Shown here: piece after piece, positions 8,567 to 17,089 of the stretch
How the letters are laid out: each line of letters starts with the position of its first letter
Position numbering within the stretch: the first letter of the stretch is position 1
NCBI RefSeq assembly: GCF_013003985.1
Contig: NZ_CP053073.1
Location: forward strand, 3,658,001 to 3,722,000
DNA length: 64,000 nucleotides
Direction of reading: 5' to 3'
Source of the DNA: Usitatibacter palustris
Lineage (GTDB): Bacteria; Pseudomonadota; Gammaproteobacteria; Burkholderiales; Usitatibacteraceae
Program-made: the position numbers and the translations under genes
Notes under the pieces: generated by a model
Seen by the model: the letters and a program-made list of their open reading frames with translations, nothing else
What the model was told of the DNA's origin: nothing
Database searches by the model: none

Positions 8567-10978
8567 TCAGGGAAGCTTGATTTCAAAGAACCCGCGGCCG
8601 TGGCTTGCCAGGCGCATCGCCGATCGATCCGAAAGGATCGCGATGTCCCAGATGCTCACGGCCGGAAGGTCCTTCACGTACCTGTCCCATTGAGCGCCGC
8701 CGTCCGTGGATCGATACAGGCCGACGTCGGTCCCGACATACAGGATGCGTTGATCCTTCGGATCCACGCGCAGCACGTGGACCGGAACCCGGGGCAGGCC
8801 GCGATCCACCCGCGTGAAGGACTTGCCGCCGTCGATCGTCTTGTAGACGAGTCCTCCGGGGGACGATGCGGTGTAGGTGGCATAGAAGACGTCGAGCGAC
8901 TTGGGATCGAACTCAACGTGCGTCGTGTAGCTCCCAGGCAAGCCGGTCTGCAGTGTCCAGCTCGCGCCTCCGTCCTTGCTGAGCTTCACGGTCCCATTGC
9001 TCGCGGAGGCGAGCAGGAACTGCGAGTTCAAACTCGCCACGGCGACCTTGGTGAGGTATCCATTGCCGCCAAAAGCATCCGCGAGATCGGTCTCGGAGGT
9101 CTTGCTCCAGGTGGTGCCGCCGTCGGCCGTCTTCCAGAGAAGGTGCGAGCCGGTGTAGAGCACCGAGGAGTTGTTGGGATCCATTGTGAGGGGCGTGATG
9201 AACGGGCGACGTTCGCCGCGTGAGTATTTCGGCGAGATCTCGCTGAACTTCTTTCCGCCATCGGTGGAGCGAAAGATGCGCGAGTTATAGACCGACCCAT
9301 AGAGCACCTTCGGATCCTTCGCGTTGACCGCCACCGCGAAGCCATCGCCACCGATCACCTCGAGGAACTCCGCGCTCGCGCCGATGCGGATGTCCGTCCC
9401 ATTGTCCTGCGCGCCACCGATCAGCAGGTCACGATCGGTGGGAGAGATGCCGAGCGAGTAGTACTGCTTCGTCGTGATTCCCTTGTCCAGGCGCGAGAAG
9501 CTCCGCGCGACGTCGGAGCTGGTACCGACGCCCCCATCATCCCCGATGAGCAATCGGTTTCCGGCCCAGGCGAATGCATGGATGTCGGCGTGCGAGTACG
9601 TGGGACTCGTTTTCTCTTCGTGCCAACGCGACTGCTTGGTCCAGGATCCGCCACCGTCCGCGGACCTCCAGACATCCAGGCCGCCGGCGACAAGCACGTT
9701 GGGGTCCGTGGGCGATACCGTGATGGCCGTTGCGTACCACCCTTGGCCGCCGAGAATTGAATCGTGGCCATCGGCATCACAGGATCCCGTGATCGGATTG
9801 GACCTGAACGACCATGTCTGCCCGCCATCCTCCGAGCGATAGACGCCCGTCTGGTCGACGGGATCCTGCCGACAGTCCTTCGAGTCACCCTGGGCCGAGG
9901 CCGCAAGGACATACGCCACTCCCGGTTTGCTGATCGAGACGGCCAGCGCCATTCGTCCAGCTTCCGCGTCGAAGATTCCAAGGCCCGCGCCGGCCACCTT
10001 TGTCCACGAGTCGCCGCCATCGGTCGACCGATAGATGAAACCGCGGCCGGTCTGGTTCGCCGTCGCGACATCCCACACCGTCGCCAGAACCGTCTGCGGC
10101 GCACCGGGAAGCCTCGCGAGATCCGTTCCATACACATTCGCGAGCTTCGTCGCCCACGTCTTGCCACCGTCGGTCGATTTCTGGATTCCGCCGGAGGTGG
10201 CCACCAGGACCTCCATTGATTTCGCCGGGTGAACGTTGATCGCGAAGAACTTGGTGGCACTCACGGACACGGGGAGATCCCACGTCTCGCCACCATCAGG
10301 TGATCGCAGGAACCCGATCCCATCGATGCCGTCGATCGCGACGACCCCTTCACCGGTGCCCATGTAGATGACCTGTGGATCTTCCGGCTTCGATTTCGGC
10401 GCGAGCGCGACGGCGCCGATCGAAAGATTTCCCAGGCTGTCGGTCAGCGGCGTCCACGTGACCCCGCCATCCCTTGAACGCCAGAGCCCGCCGCCTGCCG
10501 TGCCTCGATAGATGGTCTTCGGATCGTGGGGATCGACCGCAAGCGAGGACACGCGTCCTGCGGTGTTGGTAGGTCCCAGGTTCCTCCACACGATCCCCGG
10601 CTGCGGAGGCGCTCCGGGGGTCATCGTCCTGAATGTCGATCCGGGAAATCGGACCGCCGGGGCGCCGGCGGTGAGCGCATTCAACTTCGCATCACGATTG
10701 ACGGAAGGGTAGTAGATCGGCAATGGGCGCCCGATCGCTGCCGGTTGGCCAATTGTGCGCGCGGAGAACGTTCGCTTCGCGTTCGCCACCTCGGACTTTT
10801 CCTCGGAGCCCGCATACAAGTCGTGGAAGGCTTGCGCCCGCCTCAACGCGTAGTCGGCCGATTCACCCTCCTTCTTCTTGTTCGGGCTCAGGCGTCCCTG
10901 CGCCTGAGCGTCATCGATGGGGAGACTCAACGCCGCGAGCGCGACCCATACCGAAAGCCTGAAGAGAGGGCGGCCCAT
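8567..10978 (-). CDS. Secreted sortilin/BNR-repeat beta-propeller protein
   Basis: 803 residues from the ATG at 10978 (MGRPLFRLSVWVALAALSLPIDDAQAQ, a signal peptide); the frame is open upstream but without signal. I count eleven Asp-box motifs of the form (R/K)S-x-DGG-x-(S/T)W, including RSRDGGVTWTPL, KSTDGGKTWATK, RSEDGGQTWSFR and RSTDGGAQWDRY. This implies one or two large beta-propellers like sortilin/Vps10 or exo-glycosidase-like proteins. No glycosidase catalytic triad is obvious. It starts 2 bp after the stop of the 391-residue unknown, so it is the third gene of the caspase operon. Possible roles are binding or surface recognition; this is inference. Confidence 0.85.
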   Translation of the reverse strand: MGRPLFRLSVWVALAALSLPIDDAQAQGRLSPNKKKEGESADYALRRAQAFHDLYAGSEEKSEVANAKRTFSARTIGQPAAIGRPLPIYYPSVNRDAKLNALTAGAPAVRFPGSTFRTMTPGAPPQPGIVWRNLGPTNTAGRVSSLAVDPHDPKTIYRGTAGGGLWRSRDGGVTWTPLTDSLGNLSIGAVALAPKSKPEDPQVIYMGTGEGVVAIDGIDGIGFLRSPDGGETWDLPVSVSATKFFAINVHPAKSMEVLVATSGGIQKSTDGGKTWATKLANVYGTDLARLPGAPQTVLATVWDVATANQTGRGFIYRSTDGGDSWTKVAGAGLGIFDAEAGRMALAVSISKPGVAYVLAASAQGDSKDCRQDPVDQTGVYRSEDGGQTWSFRSNPITGSCDADGHDSILGGQGWYATAITVSPTDPNVLVAGGLDVWRSADGGGSWTKQSRWHEEKTSPTYSHADIHAFAWAGNRLLIGDDGGVGTSSDVARSFSRLDKGITTKQYYSLGISPTDRDLLIGGAQDNGTDIRIGASAEFLEVIGGDGFAVAVNAKDPKVLYGSVYNSRIFRSTDGGKKFSEISPKYSRGERRPFITPLTMDPNNSSVLYTGSHLLWKTADGGTTWSKTSETDLADAFGGNGYLTKVAVASLNSQFLLASASNGTVKLSKDGGASWTLQTGLPGSYTTHVEFDPKSLDVFYATYTASSPGGLVYKTIDGGKSFTRVDRGLPRVPVHVLRVDPKDQRILYVGTDVGLYRSTDGGAQWDRYVKDLPAVSIWDIAILSDRSAMRLASHGRGFFEIKLP

Positions 10979-10980
10979 GG

Positions 10981-12156
10981 CTAGTCGAACTTCACTCTCT
11001 GGACGTCGCTTTCCTGGTCCACGAATCCCGCGCTGAGAGTGTTCTGGTTCTTGGGATCCACCACGCGGTAGGAAACGGCGACGCCGCCGCGACTGTAGAA
11101 CCTGTCGGAACGCCAGATGCTCGTGCTCACGACGCTGAAGCCGCCCTTGGCGACGATGTTGGCCGAGAGCAGGACCCCGCCCGGTGCGGCTTTCGCCACG
11201 TCGAACTGCTTGACGACTTCCTCTCCGCGCAGGATCCACAGGAGGTTCGGATATTTCGCCTCACTGGCACCGCCCACGAGTGTCTCGATCTTGTCGTGAA
11301 TCGTGATCAACGCCGCCCGGCGCGTGGTATCGGCCGTGAGCTTCACGAACGCGGCCTTGTCCTCCTTCGAAGCAGCGCCGATCTTGGCCTTGTCGAAGAC
11401 CGACAACTCGGCGACCTCCACGGGTCCCCTGGCCTCGGCTTCTGCGCGAAGGGTTTGCGCCTTCTTGTAGGCAGCCCAGAAAGTCGACTGCCCCTCGTCG
11501 AGCATCTTCATGGTCATGGTCTGCGACGTCTTCACCTTCCCGGCGAAGCCCTCGCAGGCCGCTATCGCGCTCAGCAGGTCATTTTCCGAGACAGCGACCT
11601 CCTCCGGCGACACCTTCAGGTCGGAGCGAAAGAGCCTGGTCAGGTCGGCGATGCTCGAGAGCGCCGTGGCGAATGCGGGAACGGCCATGCCCGCGGCAAT
11701 CGGACTCGACCGGGTCTTCGGCGTCTTGTCGTCTCCCGCGAGTGATTCGTACGCTTTCACGAGCACGTCGAGTTGGCGATGGGCCAATCGATACGCGGTC
11801 GCCGCCTTGAGGTCCTCGTCGGCCACGATGACGATGGTCGGGGCGGCCTTAAGGGCCTTGTCGGTGCAGATGCGGTCGCCCAGGAGGCGAAGCGCGCGCT
11901 GGGCATTCACCGTCGCATGGAATGGATCGACGCTCGTTCCGAACGTGAGCGCGCCGGCCTTGCCTCCGGTGAACTTCGGGAACTGCGCATCGAAGAGGGC
12001 TTTCTGGGCATCGAGCAGCGCCTTCTGCGCTTCGAGCAATTCCTTCTGCTGCTGCAGGCGAAGCTTTTCCTCGGCGTTGGGATCGGTGTCAGCGATCGCC
12101 AGCGTGCTGGCCAGGAGGAAGAGCAACAGGACAATAGGAGATCTCTGCGTGCGCAT
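10981..12156 (-). CDS. Exported protein of unknown function, middle gene of the caspase operon
   Basis: 391 residues. A signal peptide (PIVLLLFLLASTLAIA) is followed by a heptad-rich segment, residues 28-58 (EEKLRLQQQKELLEAQKALL is part of it), that should form a coiled coil. The remaining 330 residues are mixed alpha/beta without a recognised motif. It lies between the caspase-like gene (39 bp upstream) and the propeller gene (2 bp downstream), so all three are probably co-transcribed. Function unknown; the coiled coil could mediate oligomerisation. Confidence 0.75.
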   Translation of the reverse strand: MRTQRSPIVLLLFLLASTLAIADTDPNAEEKLRLQQQKELLEAQKALLDAQKALFDAQFPKFTGGKAGALTFGTSVDPFHATVNAQRALRLLGDRICTDKALKAAPTIVIVADEDLKAATAYRLAHRQLDVLVKAYESLAGDDKTPKTRSSPIAAGMAVPAFATALSSIADLTRLFRSDLKVSPEEVAVSENDLLSAIAACEGFAGKVKTSQTMTMKMLDEGQSTFWAAYKKAQTLRAEAEARGPVEVAELSVFDKAKIGAASKEDKAAFVKLTADTTRRAALITIHDKIETLVGGASEAKYPNLLWILRGEEVVKQFDVAKAAPGGVLLSANIVAKGGFSVVSTSIWRSDRFYSRGGVAVSYRVVDPKNQNTLSAGFVDQESDVQRVKFD

Positions 12157-12195
12157 GGGTTTTCCTTTCTTGATTTCCTGGTAGATGCGGCTGGG

Positions 12196-13428
12196 TCAGT
12201 ACCGGATAGCCTGAACGGCCTTGCGTGCCTCTTCCGAGGTCAACATCGCCTGTGAAGTGCTTTCGATGAAGCCGGATTTCGCGTTGAACACGCCGACTCG
12301 ACGCCAGTCGTACGCGTCAACCTTCAGGCGGACTTTTGCGGTTTCGCCGATGGCGGGCTCGTACGTCGCGACTGCAGTCTTCTTGTCGTCCGCCAGCTCG
12401 ACGGAAACGAGCTTTCCCTTGCAAGGCTCGGGATCGCACAGGATGGTCGGGTTCTCGAGCTTGGTATCCCCTGGGGGCGCACGCACCACAATCTGTTGCT
12501 TCCCGGGCGTCGCCCCTGAGTCGAGGTTCGCGACCGACTCGACGGGCCCACGCATCACCCAACCCTCCGGCATCAGGAACGAGGCCGAGAAGATCGGACC
12601 AATCTTCGCGAACCGATTCAGGGGATTGCTGACGTACATCTCCGCGTCCTTGATCGATATCTGGCGAGCGAGATACACGGGCTTGCGCAGCGACGTCGCG
12701 TCCCACGGCTGTTGCTGCTCCCTGCTCTCCTCGATGACGCGGTTTCGAATCGCCCGAAAGACGAGCTCGACCTGTTCGGGCGTCTTCGGCACGATCGAGA
12801 TGAACTCGCTTGTGTACCGTCCGTACTCGCCACTCCCGTCATCGGCGACACTGCCGGGTGCAGTCGCATAGGCCACGAAGGTTCCGTTGGTTCGTGTTGC
12901 AGCTGGAAGCACGATCTGAGCGAGGCCTCGTGACACGCCACTCCTCAGCCGGTTTTCGAAGGGGTTGTTCCGGCACGCATCCAATACAACGATGTTCGTG
13001 TCAGTGCCGGCGTCCGCGAGTTTCTGCAGGATCCAGTTCAGCCGTATCCCCTCGACATCGACGTCGGTCTCGAAGCGCAGGCGAACATCCACGGGAAGAA
13101 GGTAGTTGACACCTCTAACCTCCATTCCGTGGCCCGAGTAGTAGACGAGCGCCAGGGAGCCGGGACGCAGCCGGTCGTAGAATTCGTTGACCGCGCTCAC
13201 CATCTCCGGCTGAGTCAGGTTTTTCTTCTTGATAACGTCGAAGCCGATGGCGATCAACGTATCGGCTACGCCGTCGGCATCATTTCCAGGATTCTTGAGG
13301 GGGCCAACCGGGTAGGAGTAGTTGCCGATGACCAAGGCGACCCGAGGTTCCGTGCCCTCAGCTTTCGCAAGCAGGCACACGCCTGCGAGGACAGAGCATC
13401 CAGCCACGAGGGCGAGTCGCTTCAGCAT
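12196..13428 (-). CDS. Exported caspase-family (C14, metacaspase-like) cysteine peptidase
   Basis: 410 residues with signal peptide MLKRLALVAGCSVLAGVCLLAKA. The p20-like domain spans about residues 28-230: RVALVIGNYSY opens the fold, the catalytic His is H100 in VYYSGHGME and the catalytic Cys is C152 in VVLDACRNNPF, the standard bacterial caspase motifs. About 150 C-terminal residues form an uncharacterised module. Caspase-like peptidases cleave after specific residues. Because this one is exported it should act in the periplasm or outside rather than as a cytosolic death protease. First gene of the three-gene operon. Confidence 0.9.
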   Translation of the reverse strand: MLKRLALVAGCSVLAGVCLLAKAEGTEPRVALVIGNYSYPVGPLKNPGNDADGVADTLIAIGFDVIKKKNLTQPEMVSAVNEFYDRLRPGSLALVYYSGHGMEVRGVNYLLPVDVRLRFETDVDVEGIRLNWILQKLADAGTDTNIVVLDACRNNPFENRLRSGVSRGLAQIVLPAATRTNGTFVAYATAPGSVADDGSGEYGRYTSEFISIVPKTPEQVELVFRAIRNRVIEESREQQQPWDATSLRKPVYLARQISIKDAEMYVSNPLNRFAKIGPIFSASFLMPEGWVMRGPVESVANLDSGATPGKQQIVVRAPPGDTKLENPTILCDPEPCKGKLVSVELADDKKTAVATYEPAIGETAKVRLKVDAYDWRRVGVFNAKSGFIESTSQAMLTSEEARKAVQAIRY

Positions 13429-13636
13429 GTGGCGCCTCCCAACTTTTTCTTGTTCGACGCTCGTGTCCCGGCTCCGCTGGGGTGCCGGTTGCGCGTCGCT
13501 AACAAAGGTTAATAGGCTGCAATACGATATGCAACCGATGTTAAATGTCGGCGTCCGGCGCCCGACAGTGCGGCGTTGGGGCAGGGAATGCGGAAAATTC
13601 GACAGATCGACATGACGGATGCACTAGGAGAAACGC

Positions 13637-14338
13637 ATGCAAGAGAAAGTCGCGATCGTGACGGCGGGTGGCAGCGGGATGGGCGCGGCGGCGGCGCACA
13701 AGCTCGCGGCCGATGGCTTCCATGTCGCCATCCTCTCGTCGTCGGGAAAGGGTGAAGCGCTCGCCGCCGACCTGGGTGGCCTGGGCGTAACGGGATCGAA
13801 CCAGAATCCGGTGGACCTCAATCGCCTGGTGGATGCGACGCTCGAACGATGGGGCCGCATCGACGTGCTGGTGAACAGCGCGGGCCACGGGCCGCGCGCG
13901 CCGGTGCTCGAGCTCACCGACGAGCAGTGGCGCACGGGCATGGACGTCTACTTGATGAACGTGATCCGCCCGACTCGGCTGGTGACGCCGACGATGGTGA
14001 AGCAGAAGAGTGGCGTGATCATCAACATCTCGACGGCGTGGGCGTTCGAGCCGAGTGCGATGTTTCCGACGTCAGCGGTGTTTCGCGCGGGGCTTGCCGC
14101 GTTCACGAAGCTGTTCGCGGATCAGTACGCGGGCGACAACGTGCGGATGAACAACGTGCTGCCCGGATGGATCGACAGCCTGCCCGCGCAGGATGCTCGC
14201 CGCGATACGGTGCCGATGAAGCGCTACGGCACGAGCGAGGAGATCGCCGCGACGATCTCGTTCCTCGCCTCAACGGGCGCGGCGTACATCACCGGCCAGA
14301 ACATCAAGGTCGACGGCGGCTTGATGCGCGGGGTCTAG
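13637..14338 (+). CDS. SDR-family oxidoreductase with non-canonical active site
   Basis: 233 residues, AGGAGA before the ATG. The Rossmann cofactor motif TAGGSGMG (residues 9-16), NSAG and the C-terminal FLAST...ITGQNIKVDGG are normal for classical SDRs. The catalytic Tyr-x-x-x-Lys is not present: the equivalent stretch reads FPTSAVFRAGLAAFTK, giving Ser-x-x-x-Arg. The upstream Ser in NISTAWAF is kept. It may therefore be a divergent SDR subfamily or a non-reductase. It ends 4 bp before the convergent lmo0937-like gene. Confidence 0.85.
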   Translation: MQEKVAIVTAGGSGMGAAAAHKLAADGFHVAILSSSGKGEALAADLGGLGVTGSNQNPVDLNRLVDATLERWGRIDVLVNSAGHGPRAPVLELTDEQWRTGMDVYLMNVIRPTRLVTPTMVKQKSGVIINISTAWAFEPSAMFPTSAVFRAGLAAFTKLFADQYAGDNVRMNNVLPGWIDSLPAQDARRDTVPMKRYGTSEEIAATISFLASTGAAYITGQNIKVDGGLMRGV

Positions 14339-14342
14339 CGAC

Positions 14343-14492
14343 TCAGAGGGTTTTGCGCCCGCTGATGAAGTTGACCAGTATGACCACGAGCGCGACGACG
14401 AGGAGGACGTGGATGAAGCCCCCCAGCGTGTACGAGCTCACGAGGCCCAGCAGCCAGAGGATGATGAGGATGACGGCGATCGTATAAAGCAT
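14343..14492 (-). CDS. lmo0937-family small membrane protein
   Basis: 49 residues, almost entirely two hydrophobic helices (LYTIAVILIILWLLGLVSSY and GFIHVLLVVALVVILVNFIS) and a short basic tail SGRKTL. AGGAAAGG lies upstream of the ATG at 14492. Length, the LW-L-L-G motif between helices and the tail match the lmo0937 group of small stress-associated membrane proteins. Its upstream region contains the 18-bp dyad at 14674, which is shared with stress genes elsewhere in the window. Confidence 0.8.
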   Translation of the reverse strand: MLYTIAVILIILWLLGLVSSYTLGGFIHVLLVVALVVILVNFISGRKTL

Positions 14493-14557
14493 GGGGTGGA
14501 CCTTTCCTGGTAAGCGAGCTCCGCGAGCTGCAAGGCAAGCATGCGGCGGTGCGAAGG

Positions 14558-14710
14558 TCAGGTCTGTCGGCGTGGTCCTACGCAGGCGAATCCGAGCATG
14601 AGCAGTCCGAGCAGCACGACCGCCCATTCCGAGAGCGTCGGAACCGCAGTCACGCGACGTACGAACTGCACGACTGTGCGCAAGCGAACAGACCGCGCCG
14701 GAGGCTGGCA
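14558..14710 (-). pseudogene. Orphan IPTL-CTERM tail (relic of a surface-protein gene)
   Basis: In the minus strand a stop-to-stop frame (TAG at 14711-14713, TGA at 14558-14560) encodes VTAVPTLSEWAVVLLGLLML followed by GFACVGPRRQT. This is a complete IPTL-CTERM sorting signal: the (V/I)PTLSEW motif, a TM helix and an Arg cluster. No passenger domain or signal peptide precedes it, and only GTG or TTG starts exist. It looks like the decayed 3' end of a gene such as the ice-binding-like gene at 16054, which sits in the same position relative to the second yihY. Confidence 0.7.
14674..14691. promoter_or_regulatory. 18-bp dyad operator candidate (yihY-1/lmo0937 region)
   Basis: CTGTGCGCAAGCGAACAG is a dyad whose half sites read CTGTnCGC / GCGnACAG. 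It lies 32 bp upstream of the yihY-1 ATG and 182 bp upstream of the lmo0937-like gene. The same motif occurs at 16991, 17015, 27140, 30317, 30331, 30888, 30912 and 32005. The Crp-like regulators at 27186 and 30963 are plausible binders; this is inferred. Confidence 0.55.
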
Positions 14711-14722
14711 CTACGCTGCGAC

Positions 14723-15634
14723 ATGAACGCAATAGCCTCCTGGCCACGCCGCCTGGGCACGGTCCTGACCCGGTCCCTGTCGTCGTGGATCGACCACCGC
14801 GCCGGAAGCAAGGGCGCGGCGCTGGCCTTCTACACGCTGTTCTCGATGGCGCCGATTCTCGTGCTGGCGATCGCGGCCGCGGGCTACTTCTTCGGCGCGG
14901 ACGCGGCACAGGGTGCGATCGTCGCGAAGCTCGAAGGAATGGTGGGGCGCAATGGCGCGCAGGCGATCCAGGCGCTGCTCATGGGCGCGCGCGATCCCGC
15001 AACCAGCCTCACGGCGACGCTGGTCGCAAGCGTGGTGCTGTTGGTGGGGGCCGCCAGCGTCTTCGTCGAACTGAAGGGCAGCCTCGATGAGCTCTGGGGC
15101 ATCGAGCCTCCGAAGGGGCTCGCGATCGTGGTGTTCCTGCGCACGCAGCTTCACTCCTTCGGCCTGGTGCTGGTCCTCGCATCCCTGATGTTCGTGTCGC
15201 TCGTGATCAGCACGGCGCTGGCCGTGCTCGAGAGCTACGTGGACGGGATCTGGGGCAGCTCCCACCAGGTGCTCGCCATCGTCTCCTCGGCGATCGCCTT
15301 CGGAGCCATCGCGTGCCTGTTCGCGGTGATCTACAAGGTGCTGCCGGATGCGCCGCTGTCGTGGCGCGATGTCTGGGTCGGCGCGGTTTTCACGGCGGCG
15401 TTGTTCACGCTCGGGAAATACGGGATCGGCGTCTACCTCGCCAAGAGCAGCGCCGCTTCGAGCTTCGGTGCGGCCGGCTCGCTCATCGCGCTACTGCTAT
15501 GGGTCTTCTACTCCGCGCAGATCTTCTTCCTGGGCGCGGAGTTCACGCGGCAGTACGCCCTCGCTTTTGGAAGCCTCGCAACGACCAGGGTCGACGCCGT
15601 CGACTTGGACCCCTTGAGGACACAAAGACCATGA
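14723..15634 (+). CDS. YihY/virulence-factor BrkB family inner-membrane protein (copy 1)
   Basis: 303 residues from ATG 14723; no strong SD is seen, but the N-terminus aligns with copy 2 from SSWIDHRAGSKGAALAFYTL onward. Six TM helices, the KGAALAFYTLF(S/A)MAPIL entry motif, WRDVWVGAVFTA and the closing SAQIFFLGAEFTRQYA are hallmarks of the family, once mis-named RNase BN. Function unknown; proposed as a transporter or envelope factor. It overlaps the following lipoprotein gene by 4 bp (ATGA). It shows strong similarity along its length to the YihY at 17090. Confidence 0.9.
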   Translation: MNAIASWPRRLGTVLTRSLSSWIDHRAGSKGAALAFYTLFSMAPILVLAIAAAGYFFGADAAQGAIVAKLEGMVGRNGAQAIQALLMGARDPATSLTATLVASVVLLVGAASVFVELKGSLDELWGIEPPKGLAIVVFLRTQLHSFGLVLVLASLMFVSLVISTALAVLESYVDGIWGSSHQVLAIVSSAIAFGAIACLFAVIYKVLPDAPLSWRDVWVGAVFTAALFTLGKYGIGVYLAKSSAASSFGAAGSLIALLLWVFYSAQIFFLGAEFTRQYALAFGSLATTRVDAVDLDPLRTQRP

Positions 15635-16029
15635 ACCGCAATCACGACCTCACGACCCGTGCAGCGATCGCAACCGCGATCGGCCTCGCGTTCAGCGCCT
15701 GCGCCACGGCCGACAGCACGTCGAAGGATGAACTCAACAAGGCCGCGCAACTGAAGATCGAAGCCGACTACAAGGCCGCCAAGGCGGCCTGCGAGGCGCT
15801 TGAGGGCGACAGGAAGGACATCTGCATGGCAGAGGCCAAGGGCGCGGAGAACGTCGCCCGGGCCGGGCTCGGTGCCATGGACAAGCCCGAGGCGACCGGC
15901 CGCCGTGAAATGCGCGACGCGCAGTCAAAGGCCGACTACGCCGTGGCGCTCGAGAAATGCGACACCCGGACCGGCGACGCCAAGAGCGACTGCGTGAACA
16001 GTGCGAAGTTGCGTTACGGCAAGTGGTAA
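15631..16029 (+). CDS. Putative lipoprotein, Cys-rich and Lys/Ala-rich
   Basis: 132 residues. N-terminal signal AAIATAIGLAFSACATADS with a possible lipobox (FSAC). The remainder is helical and charged (KAAQLKIEADYKAAKAACEA, KADYAVALEKCDTRTGDAKS) with regularly spaced Cys, and contains a twofold pattern: KADYxxA...C...GD...C occurs twice. This is typical of small betaproteobacterial envelope proteins often mislabelled TolA-like. Start ATG overlaps the yihY stop (ATGA), so translation is probably coupled. Confidence 0.75.
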   Translation: MNRNHDLTTRAAIATAIGLAFSACATADSTSKDELNKAAQLKIEADYKAAKAACEALEGDRKDICMAEAKGAENVARAGLGAMDKPEATGRREMRDAQSKADYAVALEKCDTRTGDAKSDCVNSAKLRYGKW

Positions 16030-16053
16030 GCCGCAGTCCCGGTCAGGTGACGA

Positions 16054-16905
16054 CTACCTTGCCCGGTTGCGCAGCACCGTAAAGGCCGCGATCGCCATCA
16101 GCAGGGTGAGCAGCAACATCGCCCACTGGGAGAGCGTCGGAACCACGTTGATGCCGCCGGGGACGAGGGTGGTGCAAGTGGGCACGGTGATCGTGTTGGC
16201 GTCGGTCGTGACCGTTCCGCCGAACGCGAGTGCGCGGCCCGTGAGGTTGGCGAAGTGGCCGATCGTGACGCCCGCGGCCGAGAGGATGTTGCCCTGGAAG
16301 GTCGGCGTGGCCGAGGCCGCGGCGTTCGCGCCCAGGGTCGCTGCGCCCACGGGCGCCCAGTACACATCAGATGCACATGCGCCGCCGGCCATGATCACGC
16401 GCGAATCGGCGCCGGTGTTGAGCGCCCCGCCCGGCCTGAAGATGTAGACGCCGCCACCGGTGAGGGTCACGGTCGTGCTCACGGTGATGTTCATCGCGCC
16501 ACCGCTGGAGTAGCAGCCCGGGGGAATCGTGCCGGGCGGGTTGGCGCCGACGACGACTGCGTTGAGGGCCACCGCACCGGCGCCGAGGCTGGTGCAGGGT
16601 TGGCCGATCAGCACTGCGAGCGCGGCGTTTTGATCCAAGCCGACCTGGGGAGCACAAGGGGTCGTCGTCGTACCCGTGATGCTGATCGGGGGCGTTACGG
16701 GTCCCGTCGTGAAGCAGACGTTTCCGGCGATGGCCGTTTGCAACCCGGTATTGGAATTGGTGAAGGTGCTGGAGACGACGCCGAAAGGGGCGGCGGTTCC
16801 GAGGTTGGGGGCGACTTGCGCGAGTGCCGCGGTGGAAACGCTGCACGACAGGATGACGGCCGCGCGCGCTGCCAGCGCGGGGGCGTTTCTTAGGATGCGA
16901 TTCAT
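16054..16905 (-). CDS. Ice-binding-like (DUF3494) surface protein with IPTL-CTERM signal
   Basis: 283 residues. Signal peptide (AARAAVILSCSVSTAALAQ), then a DUF3494-type domain (NLGTAAPFGVVSSTFTNSNT opens it; PPGCYSSGGAMNITVSTTVT and a flat, Thr/Ala-rich beta-solenoid follow). The C-terminal sorting signal is VVPTLSQWAMLLLTLLMAIA with RNRAR. DUF3494 domains adsorb ice in characterised members, but many bacterial copies are simply adhesins. GGGAGAAAACC precedes ATG 16905. It is divergent from yihY-2, with two dyad operators between them. Confidence 0.88.
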   Translation of the reverse strand: MNRILRNAPALAARAAVILSCSVSTAALAQVAPNLGTAAPFGVVSSTFTNSNTGLQTAIAGNVCFTTGPVTPPISITGTTTTPCAPQVGLDQNAALAVLIGQPCTSLGAGAVALNAVVVGANPPGTIPPGCYSSGGAMNITVSTTVTLTGGGVYIFRPGGALNTGADSRVIMAGGACASDVYWAPVGAATLGANAAASATPTFQGNILSAAGVTIGHFANLTGRALAFGGTVTTDANTITVPTCTTLVPGGINVVPTLSQWAMLLLTLLMAIAAFTVLRNRAR

Positions 16906-16990
16906 TTTGGTTTTCTCCCGACACCTACTCGGAACGACGAAGTCGTTCACGCTCGATCTTGCGAAGGCTACGCACGTCGGGTGGCGGGGT

Positions 16991-17032
16991 CTGTGCGGTG
17001 GCGCACCGAGCGGTGAGTTCGTTAGCGCACAG
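16991..17032. promoter_or_regulatory. Paired 18-bp dyad operators between ice-binding gene and yihY-2
   Basis: Two sites: 16991-17008 (CTGTGCGGTGGCGCACCG) and 17015-17032 (GAGTTCGTTAGCGCACAG), centres 24 bp apart. Each keeps the inner CG / GCGCAC half-site. The 24-bp spacing is the same as for the pair at 30888/30912, suggesting cooperative binding on one face of the helix. Confidence 0.5.
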
Positions 17033-17089
17033 AGGCGTGTAGGAGCGCGCTGATTGCGGTGTGCTCGGGCGCCGGTAGCGTCGCGGGAT

